A DNA stretch of 64,000 bases from Heterohyrax brucei (GCA_028571685.1 CM053143.1:151274329-151338328); one strand, 5' to 3'; positions 34,218 through 45,987 are shown, counted from the first letter of the stretch. Notes: generated from the letters alone by a model not told the origin. Program-made: numbers and translations.

Positions 34218-34780
34218 AGACATGTCAGAGATACACAGACCACGCACACCACACATACACAGACCATACACACCACACACATTGCACAGACACGGACCAT
34301 GTATACACTCCACACACATCATGTACGTGCCACACACAGACACACACCACATGCTTACCACAAACACATGGTGATATACATCACACACGTGTAGTCAGCA
34401 TATACCATGTGTACATACCACAGACATACACTCAACATACACCATGTATACGTACCACACAGATAAACACACACCGCCAATACACCATACTCACACATAA
34501 CGTATACACCACACATACCACATACACAACCATATACATACACCACACACTACACACATGCACCATGTAAACACACCACATATACACACACCATGTACAC
34601 GTATTGTACATAACACACACACCATGTTCATGCATCAAATACACGTAACACTCATATACACACCACATATACACACACCGTACTCATACCACATATACCA
34701 CAGAAACCTACCACATACACCACACATGACACATACACTACACATATATCACACACACACATACATACACTCAAAATGTA
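34218..34780 (+). repeat. CA-rich degenerate simple array
   Basis: About 560 bp made of ACAC, ATACAC and ACCATGTA-type units ('cacacaccatgtacacgtat'). The strong strand bias leaves long open frames on both strands: Cys/Val/Met-rich on minus, Thr/His-rich on plus. These are artefacts of the array. Confidence 0.93.
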
Positions 34781-36327
34781 TGGCCCTTTTCACGTCCAGT
34801 AGGTGTCTGTCACAGCCAAAGGCTTTTTCCTAGGAAATGACTGTGGCACACTTCCTATCCTTGGGGGCTCCTGGCATATGGGGTATGTTGGACAGGTGTT
34901 TAGCTATCTCACATAAAGTGTGAACATGTGTCTCTGGAGGTGAGAACAAAGTTCCATGGGAGAAGAGATGGGGTTATGGATACTGCTGGCTAGAAGTATG
35001 AAGCAGAGAGGGCTAATCAGACAGATTAAAAAAGGCAGATACTTATTATCTTAAAATGTAATTGTAAGCAAAGTAAACATACTTTTAGCAGTGTCTTCCA
35101 AAAGGTACTCAAAGTTGATTCAGAGAAAGCAAAAATATAAGAAGTACTTTTGTGTTTGGAGAGGAAGGAGATTATGTGTATCTTGAAAAATATGATGTGT
35201 ATTTCCTCTGTCAGAGATGATTTGATAGTCTCTTCCAAAGCTATGTATCATGTATAGTTAAATTGATACTTGCTCCATCTATTGAATGGCATAAAAAAAC
35301 AAACAAACAAACAAAAAAACAGTAAAGGGTCTTTCTAGCCAAGCCAAGTGCCATCAAGTTGGAAAAGGTCTTTCTAGATGAAATAATTTGTGTCCATCCT
35401 AGGATATATATTCTTAGAAATTAAATATATAGCAAATGCTCTAATTCTTAAAGCTTTTTGTCCTTGTTTCCCCATTCATTTTGTTATGAGAAACCATATA
35501 GCTTGTGTTTGTATTTTATATACTCGGAACAGGATTTGGACATCTGAACAGAAATGTTCCTGTTTCCCTCCCTGTCTGCTTTTCATGCCAACTAGACGCT
35601 TCTGAAAATATGGCTAATATTAATTTTCCTTAGCAAAAATCCTAATGTGTTTACATTTAAAAATTTTTTGTTATACACTTTGTTAATGAGGGAAAAAACC
35701 TCTTCCATTTAAACTACTATTTATATTACTCGATATTAGTTTGGGCTTTTATCACTATTCGTATATCTACCAAGTAACAGTAATTAGCAGGTCCATGTAC
35801 TTGCATTTTAATTTTCACCTTTGTTTATTTAACATTTTGCAACTATCTAGTCCATTCAAAAAATGTCCATTGAGAAACTGATCATATTCCAAGTTAAGCA
35901 TTTTGAAGATCATGTATCATTTCCTAAGCTAAAATACCCAGTTTTGAACACATCTTACTGATGTTACAATTTTATCTTTAGAAATTTATATTGTCCCTTT
36001 AATACTCGGAGCCTTTATGAATGTTGTAGACATACTAGTCTAAGATTTACAAGTCCAAAATGAGGAGCATTGTAGGACTTTTATAGAGACTTAGGGCTAT
36101 TGGAAAAGCAAAATATAAATCTGAAGTAATAGGTTTTAAAAATTCATAAATAATGACCCTTGGCTGTTAATTGCTTTTTTTCTTTTTAATCAGATCTGTG
36201 CACTTAAATGCAGTAACCACCTTCAGAAATATTACATCATTTTCCAGTTTAAAGAGTATATTTTGTAAATATGGGCACACAGGAACCCCACTGTAATTTA
36301 TTTGCATGTGTATCTGTAAACACATAT
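34781..36327. other. AT-rich non-coding stretch
   Basis: No gene. An (AAAC)n tract lies near 35297 and an isolated SINE/RTE tail scrap ('agccaagtgccatcaagttg') at 35341. Confidence 0.45.
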
Positions 36328-36452
36328 TAAATAAACAAGCTATGGCTGTTGAGTTGGGTCCGATAGAGTTTCCAAGGAGTGCCTGGTGGGTTTGAACTGC
36401 CAACCTTTTGGTTAGCAAATGTAACACTTAACCCACTACATCAAGGTTTCCA
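36328..36452 (-). mobile_element. AfroSINE, short type, antisense, internally deleted
   Basis: 'ctatggctgttgagttgggt' joins directly to 'ccgatagagtttccaaggag', so about 35 bp of the tail-body region is missing. The head 'ccttttggttagcaaatg' is present. Flanks 'taaacacatat' and 'taaacacacatat' form a near-perfect target duplication. Confidence 0.88.
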
Positions 36453-36999
36453 TAAACACACATATCTATGAGTATATTCTCATCTGCCAGATAGAAAGCA
36501 GGGCTTTTTTCTGTCTGAGAATTCTTAAAATTATAACTCCATTCACTTAACTAACTAAATTCTGTTAATATCCATTATCTGTGAATGCAGTTGAACAACG
36601 TAAAGCAATTTAAAAAATCACTGTTATTTAACAAAGGATTAAAGTAGGATTTAGTCTTTGGGAATGTTTTAAAAGATGTCTTTAATTCAATTATTGGGTT
36701 TTTGAGTCCGAAAGAAAAGAAGCCTTTCTAGAACCTATAGTTAAAACAAATTGCAGATAAGGAAGATAATTTCAGAGCTTGGCTAGTATTAGAATCTTGG
36801 TACTGACTATAAATACAATTGTTTCAGGAGCAGCCAAATGAGAGGTTACCAAAAAGCTGTCCTGAGTTTAACGTCATGGGACAGCAGCTGCTCTTCTCAC
36901 CAAAACCTCAGCTGTCTATCTGTTCTAGACAGAATTCTGAGTGCATCAGTTTATTTAAGTATTTATCTTCTTTTTTGATGTTCTGCTTTATCATCATTG
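36453..36999. other. AT-rich non-coding stretch
   Basis: No gene or nameable repeat. Confidence 0.45.
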
Positions 37000-37195
37000 T
37001 ATTTTATAACAGCTTTATTAAGATATAATTTATAAGTTATAAAATTCACACTTTCAAAGTGTACAGTAAAATGGTTTTAGTGTATCTGCAGAGTTGTGAA
37101 ACTGTCACATGGTCTCATTCCCAACATTTTCATCGTCTGCAAAAAAAACCCCTTGCCAGTTGGCAGAAGCTCATCATTTCTTCTCCCTTAGCCTG

Positions 37196-38225
37196 TGTTG
37201 TTGTGTTTAGGTGCCATCGGTTGATTGTGACCCATAGCTACTGTCGGCACCATAGAAGAAAACATCTCATGCTCATGTGTCCCATCCTCACAACTGTTGC
37301 TATGCTTGAGCCCATTCTTGCAGTCACTGTGTCAGTTCATCTCCTTGAGGGTCTTCCTCTCTTTTGCTGATCTTCTGCATTAACCAAGCATGATGTCCTT
37401 CTCCAGGGACTGATCCCTCCTGATAACATTCTAAAGTATGAGAGATGCAGTCTCGCCATCCTTGCCCCTAGGGAGCATTGTGCAAATACTTTCTCCAAGA
37501 CAGATTTGTTCAGTTTTTTTTGGAAGTCCATGATATAGTCAGTATTCTTCACCAGCACTGCAATTCAAAGTTATCATTTCATCAGTCTTGCTTACTCACT
37601 GACCAGCTTTCTCGTGCATGTGAGGCAATTGAAACAACATGGTTTATGTCAGGTACAGCTTAGTCCTCAAAGTGACATCTTTGCTTTTCAACACTTTAAA
37701 GAGGTCCTCTGCAGCAGATTTACCCAGTGCTTTGCATTTCTTGATTTTGTAACTGCTGCTTCTGTAGGTGTTGATTGTGGATCCAAGTAAAATTACATCC
37801 TTGACAACTTCAGTCTTGTCTCCGTTGATGTTGTTTATTGGCTCAGTTGTGAGGATTTTTGTTTTCTTTGTGTTGAAGTGTAATCCATACTCGGTGAAGG
37901 CTGTGGTCTTTAATCTTCGTCAGTAAGTGCTTCAAGTCCTCTTCACTTCCAGCAAGCAAGATTGCGTCATCTGCATAATGCAGGTTGTTAATGAGTCTTC
38001 CTCTAACCTTGATGCCCTATTCATCATATAGTCCAACTTCTCAGATTATTTAGTCCATATACAAATTGAATAGGTATGATGAAAGGATTCAACCCTGACC
38101 CACATCTTTCTTGAATTTAAACTACGCAGTGTCCCCTTAAGCTGCCTCTTCGATGTCCAGATTCCTCATGAGCACAATTAGGTGTTCTGGAATTCCCATT
38201 CTCCATAATGTTATCTGTAATTTGT
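37196..38225 (-). mobile_element. RTE1-type LINE, 5'-truncated, antisense, copy A of a pair
   Basis: Tail 'gtttaggtgccatcggttga' on the left, then 'agcatgatgtccttctccag', 'tgattgtggatccaagtaaa', 'aggctgtggtctttaatctt', 'gcaagattgcgtcatctgca' and 'ggtatgatgaaaggattcaa', and stops near 'gttatctgtaatttgttacg'. Inserted in the old L1. Confidence 0.9.
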
Positions 38226-38705
38226 TACGATTGTTATTGTTGTTAGGTGTGGTTGATTAAGGTTCCACTCATAGTGACCCTGTGTACAACAGGACAAAAC
38301 ATTGCCATCCTCATCATCATAGTTATGCTTGAGGCTGTTGTAGCCAGTGTGTCCTTCCGTCTTGTTGAGGATCTTCCTCTTTTTTACTTTATCAAGCACC
38401 TTGCCCTTCTGTAGGGACTGATCCTTCCTGATGGCATGTTCAAAGTACATGAGACATTGTCTTAACCATCCTTGCTTCTAAGGAGTGTTCTTGCTCTCTT
38501 TCTTCCAAGGCAGATTTGTTCATTCTTTTAGAAGTCTGTGGTACATATTCAGTGTTTGTTGCCAACACCATAATATAAAAGTGTTAGTTCTTCTTTGGTC
38601 TTCTTTATTCCTTGTCCAGCTTTTGCATGCATATGAGGCAATTGAGTACACCAAGACTTGGGTCAGGTACACATTAGTCTTTAAGGTTATAGCTTTCTTT
38701 TTTAA
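38226..38705 (-). mobile_element. RTE1-type LINE, 5'-truncated, antisense, copy B
   Basis: Starts again from the 3' end ('gttattgttgttaggtgtgg') directly after copy A and runs to 'cttgggtcaggtacacatta' and the 'ttaaggttatagctttctt' region. The two copies are head-to-tail with no other sequence between them, and the right edge returns to the old L1. Confidence 0.88.
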
Positions 38706-38999
38706 GCCCTTGAGTGTTCTGTCTTTATGAATTTTCCTATTCTGGACATTTCATATAAACAAAACCATATGTTGTGTGGTCTTTTATGTCTGTCTTTTTT
38801 TACTTAACTTACTGCTTTCAAGATTCATTCATGTTGTTGCATTTATCAATATTCCATTCTTTTTTAATGGCTGGATAATATTACATATAATGTACCATAT
38901 TTTATATATCCATTCATGAAATACTGAACACTTGGGTTGTTTCTACTTTTTGGCTAGTATGAATAATATTGCTGCCAACATTTACATACAAGTCTTTGT

Positions 39000-40313
39000 A
39001 AACACAGAATTTTTTTTTAATTGCGATTGAGTGAAAGTATACAATCCAAATTAAATTTGCGTGCCTACCTGTCTGCAGCTACTTCTGCTCTCCTTGCCCA
39101 GTGACAGCACACTCATCCTTTCCTTTCTATACGTGTCATACATTTTAACAATCTTCTGTCCCCTCCTCTTCACCCTCTCCTCTCCGTTCTAGTAAGAGGC
39201 CAGTGGGACAGCATCCTATGGATGCGTAAAACCATAAAGTGCACACGCCATGTGGTCACTTTGTGTCCCTAAGTCCAATCCATTACTGTCCGAAGAGATG
39301 ACCTCAATAATGGTTTGTGACCAGCGGCATCATCATATCTAGGGATCGTGCTCCTAGGGGAATTCCCAGGCCTTCATACCATCAATGATGATCTTTTAGT
39401 GGAGTTCTTGAGGGGCATCCCTCTTTTTCTCATGTTGCCACTGGGACTCAACATTGTGTGCCCCGTCACATTGGTGGTGGCCAGGCAGCATCTCGTTTTC
39501 TGATCACATGTTGATACAGTCAGCCATTCATGTGGGTCCTTCTGCCTTCTGGGCTCTTTTTCCTTCATGTCTTTGTTGTTCTTGGTGATCATCTCTTCCA
39601 GCTGAGTTGGGACCGTTTGGTGTACCTGAGATAGCAGCTTGCTAGCTTTTAAGACCCCAGATGCCACTCATCAGTATGGAGTGCAGAAGATTCTCTTAGT
39701 AGTAGGCTAGCTATGCCAGTTGGCCTTGATGTCCCCTGAGAGTATGGTCTCTGGACCCCTGTCCCTGCTGTTCTATCCTTGCAATATTGGGTTAAGATTA
39801 GAAGAGTTTTCAGTTTATGTTGAAGTCCAGTTATGTTGATCTTTGTGCTGTCACTGCTTTCACCGAACCAAATTACTGTCAATTATCTAATCTATTACTG
39901 CCATTTCCCTTCCTCCCTCCCCTCACTTGCAGTCATCAAAGAGTCTTTTCTTCTTTACATAAGGCTGTATTTAAGCCCTTATCATAGGGGTCTCATAAAT
40001 ATTTGTCCTTGTGCCACTAACTGATTTCACTCAACGTAATGTCTTCCAATTGAAACCAGGCTGTGAGATGCTTCCTAAAATCATCCTTGTTCTTTACCAT
40101 TGCATAGTGTTCCATTGCGTATATGTACCATAGTTTGTGTATCCATTTACCTGTTATTAGGCATCTGGATTGATTACATTGTTTTGCTGTTGTGGACTGC
40201 ACTGCAGTAAACATTCATGTGCATGTATCTGTTCATGTGATTGACCTTGATTCTGTAGGATGTATTCTGAGCAGTGGGGTTACTGGGTCAAATGGTATAT
40301 CTATATTCAGCTT
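39000..40313 (-). mobile_element. Younger L1, 5'-truncated, nested in the old L1
   Basis: T run, then the 3' UTR 'gcgattgagtgaaagtatac', 'ggccagtgggacagcatcct', 'taagaccccagatgccactc', then ORF2. The minus frame 40017-40214 reads 'CLITGKWIHKLWYIYAMEHY' and 'WFQLEDITLSEIS', the L1 ORF2 C-terminus. Flanks 'aagtctttgt' and 'aagttttgt' may be a decayed target duplication. Confidence 0.88.
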
Positions 40314-41045
40314 AAGTTTTGTCCCTAGTTTTCTTGAGTGCATACCTAGGAGTGGAATTGTTGGATTGTATTATAAATTGATGTTTAACATTGTGAGGAA
40401 TTGCAAAAGTATTTTCCACAGTGACTGCACCATTTTATGTTTGAATCAGAAATATATCAGGGTTTTAGTGTCTCCACCGCCAACCTTTGTTATTGCTAGT
40501 TTTTTTGTTGTTCTCATCAGTGTGACATGGTATCTCATTGTGATTCAACTTTGCATTTCCCTAGTAACTGGTAACATTAAAATGAGCATCTTTTTTGGGA
40601 CAATGTCTTTTCAAATCTTTTGCCTGTTTTAAAATTGAATTTTTCTTTATTTTTGAGTTCTAAATGTTCTTTGTATATTCTGGACCCATTCTTATTGGAC
40701 TTGGAGATATGATTCTCAGATATTTTCTGTCAGTCTCTTGCTTGCTTTTACTTTCTTTCTACTTAATGTTGTCTTTCGAAACACAAAAGTTTCAGTTCTG
40801 TTGAAACTTTAAAGCTCGTGATTTTAGTATCATTTGAAAAAGCTTTCTGCTTACCCCAAGGTCTTGAAGAATTCCTTGTGTCTTTCTTTCTAGGACTTTT
40901 GTTGTTTCAGTTCTTATGTTTAGGTCTTTGTTCAGTTTTTCAGTTAATTGAGTTCCTTTTTTCTGTGTGTGGTGTCCCACATGGGTAGTTCTCAGTTATT
41001 TTTTTACTTCTAGTTTTTGCATATGGCTATCTAGTGGTCTCAGTA

Positions 41046-41194
41046 AAAATAAACACATTGCAGTTGAGTCCATTCTGACTCACAGTAACCCTGTGGGACA
41101 GAGTAGAACTGCCCCACACGGTTCTCAAGGAGCAGCTGAGGTATTTGAATGGGCAACCTTCTGGTCCTACCACTGTGCCACTAGGGCTCCAGGT
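41046..41194 (-). mobile_element. AfroSINE, short type, antisense, nested in the old L1
   Basis: Tail 'cattgcagttgagtccattc', body 'gagtagaactgccccacacg', head 'gtgccactagggctcc'. A perfect 9-bp target duplication 'gtctcagta' lies at 41037-41045 and 41195-41203. Confidence 0.93.
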
Positions 41195-41540
41195 GTCTCA
41201 GTACTAGTTGCCAAATAGACTGTCCTTTCCTCATTGACTTAGCAGCTTTGCAGAAAATCAGTCAACTGTAAGTGTAAGGATTTATTTTTGGACTCTCAAG
41301 TCTGGTCGTTTGATCCATATGCCTATCATTATGTCTGTACCACACTTAAGTTTTTGTGATGTAATTTTTGTTTGAAAAAGGTTGGCTCAAAAATTAGACT
41401 TAAATTGCAATAATTCCCCCATCTGTTCTGTTATTGTGTATTTGCCGCTTTCCTCCTTCATCCTCTTTTTGAGTCACCTTGTTAAAAGTACTAGCCTGTG
41501 GCATAATTATGTGACTGTGAAGTGACAGAGTAGGACATCT

Positions 41541-41603
41541 AAACCAAAAACCAAACCTAGTGCTGTTGAGTTGATGCCGACTCATAGTGATCCTATAGAG
41601 AGA
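41541..41603 (-). mobile_element. AfroSINE tail fragment, antisense
   Basis: 'ccaaacctagtgctgttgag' then 'ttgatgccgactcatagtga' up to the start of the next SINE. Confidence 0.75.
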
Positions 41604-41745
41604 AGGACCCCACCCACTGCTGTCAAGTTGGATTTAACTCATAGCGACCCTAGAGGTTGGAGTAGAATGGCCCCGTAGAGTTTCCAAGGAGTGCCTGGCA
41701 GATTTGAACTGCCGACCTTTTGATTAGCAGGTGTATCGCACGGAG
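41604..41745 (-). mobile_element. AfroSINE, short type, antisense, head missing
   Basis: 'cccactgctgtcaagttgga', 'gtagaatggccccgtagagt', 'ctgccgaccttttgattagc', then the sequence diverges. It lies directly against the preceding tail fragment, so one SINE landed in or beside the other's tail. Confidence 0.88.
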
Positions 41746-42841
41746 GGTAGAGAATTTAAATGTATTTTTCTGGATTACTGTTTATATTACTTTAAATTAT
41801 GTTACTTTAAATAATGATTTATGTGTTGCAAAGGTGATACACGGTTTTCACCCATTATCTATTTAAATAAATCATTTAATTTCTGTTACCACTGTCTTAA
41901 TTGTTTCCAATAACTACTGATGGATTTGCATCAGTAAATACAAATCCAGTAGTTTAGTAGATTATCTTTAGAATTTTCATTCGTCGTTGTATGTGTTGAT
42001 TTTCTAATACAGAATAAGATAAATTTCACAAAACTATTGCTTTACTAAGTAGAAAAATGTATGAATTAAATGTCTTAATTTTAGGGACACCGGGTAGTTA
42101 TATATGTTTTATGGGAAGTAGATTTTTTTTAAGTATAATTAAAATGCTTGTTGTATTTTTGTACTTGTACTTTTGTCTTTTTATTATGGCTGTCAGTGGA
42201 CTTTGTGGAGACATTAAAATGATTCTGTTACAAATGTGAAGGCTGCAAAGTTATCTCTACTTTGGTTAGAACTCTAAAAATTATGAATATGTACAGAATG
42301 AAGAGGAGAATTCAAATGTTTGAATTCTAGTTGACCATTTCCACTTATTTTTTAGTAAAGCTTTAGTTTTGTTTGGGGCATGACTTTTATTTGTAATCTG
42401 AAAAAATATATGAAGTTGGTTTGGTGAGATCTGGGGGCATTTTCCCTCTCTGGCATATATGTAAACATTGACCTCTGCTACTGACCTTTAATCCGAGATT
42501 AAAATCCCAGTATTAGACTTAGAGCATATTGTCTGGAGTTCCCTTAGTGGGTCAAGCCATTCCTCCTGGTTCCCCAAGGGCTCTGCTCTCCAGGCTGGCA
42601 TGTCTGCTTCCTGCTCTTTCTTTGTAGTCTTCTCATTTCCACCTGGGTAGAGTGGCGTGATGGAAATGACAGATTTATTACCTGACCCCTTCTCTTGTCA
42701 TGACAGTTCTTTTGCTTGCAGTGCCGCTTCATGAAAAGGCAGCTATAGAGCAAAATGAAATTATTCTTTTTATTGTTTATTTAAAATATTTAAAAAAAGC
42801 CTCAGGTAAGCTTATATGTATGTTCCTGTGTGTGTGTATAT
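41746..42841. other. AT-rich non-coding stretch
   Basis: No gene or nameable repeat. Confidence 0.45.
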
Positions 42842-43005
42842 AGGAACCCTGGTGACACAGTGGTTAAGAGCTTAGCTGCTAACTGAAAAGGCCAACATTT
42901 CAAGTCCTCCAGGAGCTGCTTGGAAACTCAGTGGGGAAACTCTCCTCTGTCCTGTGGGGTTGTTTTCAGTTGAAATTGACTTGACAGCAGTGGGTTTGGT
43001 TTTTG
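42842..43005 (+). mobile_element. AfroSINE, short type
   Basis: 'aggaaccctggtgacacagt', 'cttagctgctaactgaaaag', 'ctgcttggaaactcagtggg', tail 'gttgaaattgacttgacagc'. Confidence 0.9.
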
Positions 43006-43044
43006 GTTGGATGGATGGACGGACGGACAGATGGATGGACGGAT
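43006..43044 (+). repeat. (GGAT/GGAC)n microsatellite
   Basis: About ten tetranucleotide units of 'tgga' and 'cgga' type that grew from the SINE tail. Confidence 0.93.
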
Positions 43045-43046
43045 CT

Positions 43047-43194
43047 TACAAAAAAACCCTGTTGATTTGGTTCATAGTGACCCTATAGACCGAGTAGAAC
43101 TGCACCATAGAGTTTCCTAGGAGCATCTGGTGGATTTGAACTACTGACATTCCGTTAGCACCTGTAGCACTTAACCACTATGTCATCAGGGTTT
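43047..43194 (-). mobile_element. AfroSINE, short type, antisense
   Basis: 'aaccctgttgatttggttca', 'cgagtagaactgcaccatag', 'gcacttaaccactatgtcat', 'cagggttt'. Faces the preceding SINE across the microsatellite, tail to tail. Confidence 0.9.
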
Positions 43195-43484
43195 AAACTT
43201 TAATATGTATGAATATATCTGTATAATATACAAATGTCTATAACATAAGAAATTCTGTCATTTATCTACCTATCTTTTCTATCTATTCCAGAAGTGCATA
43301 CCATGAATCTTTTTAACCACATAACTCCTTTAAGTATTCCATTCTGTTTGTGCTCTGTTGAAATCAGTTCCCAGACTGACCCTATGAGCAATATAGTATA
43401 ATGGGCTAGGAGCATATGTTCTTGTTGGTCTTGTTTTTCTTTGGGAATTACAGCAAACTATGGCTTACATGAGAGTAACTTCTT

Positions 43485-44216
43485 TTTTAAAAAAAAATTA
43501 TTGTGCTTGAAATGAAAGTTTACAATTCAGTTTGCCATGTAAAAACTTGCACATTGCTGCTACAACTCTGACTGCTTTCCTCACACTGACAGCACACTCC
43601 TCCTCTCCATGAAGGTTCAACCAATTTCTGTCCTCCTCTGCCCTCTGATCTTACTTCCAGACAGGTACTGCCCAGGTAGTCTCACATGTCTGCTTAAGCC
43701 AAGAGGCACATTCTTCACCAGTATCATTTTAGGTCTCTTAGTCCAGTCTAGTCTTTGAAGAGTTGGCTTCAGGAATGGTTTCATGTGTGGGCTTACAGAG
43801 AGTCCAAGGTCCGTGGCGTACTAGGGCCCTCCAATCTGTCAGACCATCAAATCTGTTATTTTTAATAAGGTTGGAGTTCTATACCCCATTTTTCTCTGCT
43901 TCATTAGAGATTCTTTGTTGTCTTCCCTGTCAAGCAGTCTTTGGTGGTGGTTGGGTACCATCTAGTTCTTCTGGTCTCATGCTGATGTAGTCTCTGGATT
44001 ATGGGGTTCTTTCTGTTTCTTGGGAGTATATTTTCCTTATGTCTTTCATTCTCTGCTGCTTCATGTGGGCTGGGACAAGTTGATGCTTCTGAAATGGCCT
44101 CTTGCTAGTTTTTAAGACCCAGATACCACTTACCAAACTGGAAGGCAGAATATTTTCTAAATTAACTTTGTTATGCCAGTTGACCTAGATGTCCTCTGAA
44201 ACCAGGGTCTGACGTG
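43485..44216 (-). mobile_element. L1 3' UTR, truncated, with perfect target duplication
   Basis: 'attattgtgcttgaaatgaa', 'acagcacactcctcctctcc', 'cagtctagtctttgaagagt', 'tctagttcttctggtctcat' and 'gccagttgacctagatgtcc' form the antisense L1 3' UTR. A perfect 10-bp duplication 'gtaacttctt' lies at 43475-43484 and 44217-44226. 732 bp, no ORF2 reached. Confidence 0.92.
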
Positions 44217-44226
44217 GTAACTTCTT

Positions 44227-45168
44227 AACAGCCCTTTGTTTTGCACAGTGTTGTGCTGATGGAAGTGATGGGTTCAGAATGCCTGAGCTAGAGAAGTTTA
44301 AGTTGTGCTGCAGTTACACTGGTGAAGGTTGTGGTCTATTTATAATGATTTGTTTGTAGCTGAAGCAATAGCAAACCAACTTAGCTGTATTTAGTAAACC
44401 AATACAAGAGTAAAGAGAGTGCCTGGAACTCACTTTCACTAGTAGAAACTACATTTTTATGTAAATCTGTAATAAAAGTGTTTATGAGAAATGCCGTAAT
44501 AAAGTTTAAAATATTACATCTTTTTTTTTTTTGCTGGCTTTTGTACTCTCATGTTAATACTCTGAGAAGTATTAGGGTTCCTTTAAAAGCCGTCAAACAT
44601 AGCATCCTTTAATGACATATAATCAACCTGTGTTTACTTGATGCAATTAGTGACATAGGAGCCAGCAGGATAGTTTTGTAGTCTCATAGTAACCTGTAAT
44701 GAATAAAACATTAATTGGATTATATAGTCCAAACAATTTATATTCACAGCACAGTAGCTGTTCAGAGCTTCTGAAATTTCTAAATTGATTTTTATTATTT
44801 GATCAAATAAGTATTGATCCTCATTCTCATTTGTAAACAAAAGTAGTCTATTGAAACTTTTTACATAGATAGCATCTAAACCAGTAATTTATAAAAAATG
44901 AATATCACCATCAGTCGAGCTCACATTAGAAAATTGCTCTGTGCAGTGTGTTGGTCTACCCTATATAAGGATTAAAGACAATATTTTTTTACCGTAACAA
45001 TCTGCAGCTGAGACTCTTTGAGGACAGATTTTGGAATCTTAGTAACTCTTCCATTCATAGTTTTGCAATGATGAGTTTTTTTAAAACTCTTAGTATTACA
45101 GGCAGTTTGTTTCTGCTGTGTTTGTTTCTGATATCTGGGTAAAGCATGAGAGTGTCTAGGAAAGTAGG
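44227..45168. other. AT-rich non-coding stretch
   Basis: No gene or nameable repeat. Confidence 0.45.
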
Positions 45169-45485
45169 TGTCTTAGTCGTCTAATGCTCCTATAACACAG
45201 CTACCACAAGGCAGATGGCTTTAATGAAGAGAAATTAATTCTCGCACAGTCCTGTAGGCTACAAGTCCAAATTCAGGGCAGTGGTTCCAGGGGAAGGCAG
45301 TCTCGCTGTTGGCTTTGGTGTAATACACCTTGTGGTGTATTAGTCTTCCCTTGATTTGGGAGCATCTCAGCACAGGAACCTTCGTTTCTTCTGAGTACTG
45401 CCTTCTTGGTAGTATGAGGTTCCCATGTCTCTCCTCTCACCTCTTCACTCACCTTTTTTATGTCCCAGGATTGGCTTAAGACAAA
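45169..45485 (-). mobile_element. LTR of the 1.2-kb family, partial, antisense
   Basis: Starts 'tgtcttagtcgtctaatgct', then 'ggctacaagtccaaattcag' and 'ggattggcttaagac', and stops about halfway. Contains a 9-bp hairpin arm pair 'taatacacc'/'ggtgtatta' around 'ttgt' near 45320-45342 that other copies lack. Confidence 0.8.
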
Positions 45486-45987
45486 GGATATAGAAACTTA
45501 ACAAAGTGAAAGGTAAGATACACAGAATCCTTTACAAAGCTGTGATTCCCATTCTCCAGGTTTCCTCCACAGTGTTTGTCAGTTAGATTCATGGAGCCAG
45601 TGTTGTCTCGAAGAGCTTGACTTGGTCTGGAAAGAGTTGATGGTCTGTGGCAGCCCTGTGATGTAGTTGGAGACAAAGGAGGTGACTTATGTCACTGAAC
45701 AACACATGCCAAAAATGGACTATTCCTTTAGATTAAGTTATCTTTAAAAATGAACACAATTAGAAAGCAATTTGGCAGTATATTTCAAATCTTAAAATCA
45801 CCAACAGTTTCATAAATACATTTACATAAGCTGCCATGAAGTTTGTGCAAGATATAGCATGCACGTAAAGAATGAAGCAGATCTTTATGTGCTAATTTGG
45901 AAAGAGTAAAACTACCATGATACTTGTAATGAAAAAATATTTTGCTGAATCAGTTGAATATTACTCCTGTTTTTATAAATTTGGTCC
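45486..45987. other. Non-coding stretch
   Basis: No gene or nameable repeat. Confidence 0.45.

Larger units (their letters stand above)
37000..41390 (-). mobile_element. Old L1 (L1M-like), antisense, split by nested insertions
   Basis: Four pieces are collinear with the antisense L1M 3' half. 37000-37195 is 3' UTR ('agctttattaagatataatt', 'agtgtacagtaaaatggttt'). 38706-38999 has 'tattctggacatttcatata' and 'tactttttggctagtatgaa'. 40314-41045 has 'catacctaggagtggaattg', 'tatctcattgtgattcaact' and 'tgtatattctggacccattc'. 41195-41390 has 'aaaatcagtcaactgtaagt' and 'tttatttttggactctcaag'. Together they cover roughly 1.4 kb of one element, from 3' UTR into ORF2. Confidence 0.85.

Noticed and set aside
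34043-34674. Cysteine-rich minus-strand open frames resembling secreted Cys-rich peptides
   Set aside because: They arise entirely from the CA-rich simple array (GTG/TGT/ATG codons on the opposite strand).
34218-34780. CRISPR-like array
   Set aside because: Units are short, irregular and without unique spacers; it is a degenerate microsatellite in a mammalian genome.
45320-45342. Terminator-type hairpin (9-bp arms, 4-base loop)
   Set aside because: It lies inside an LTR fragment of a mammalian genome and is most simply a local mutation; no transcription unit is evident.
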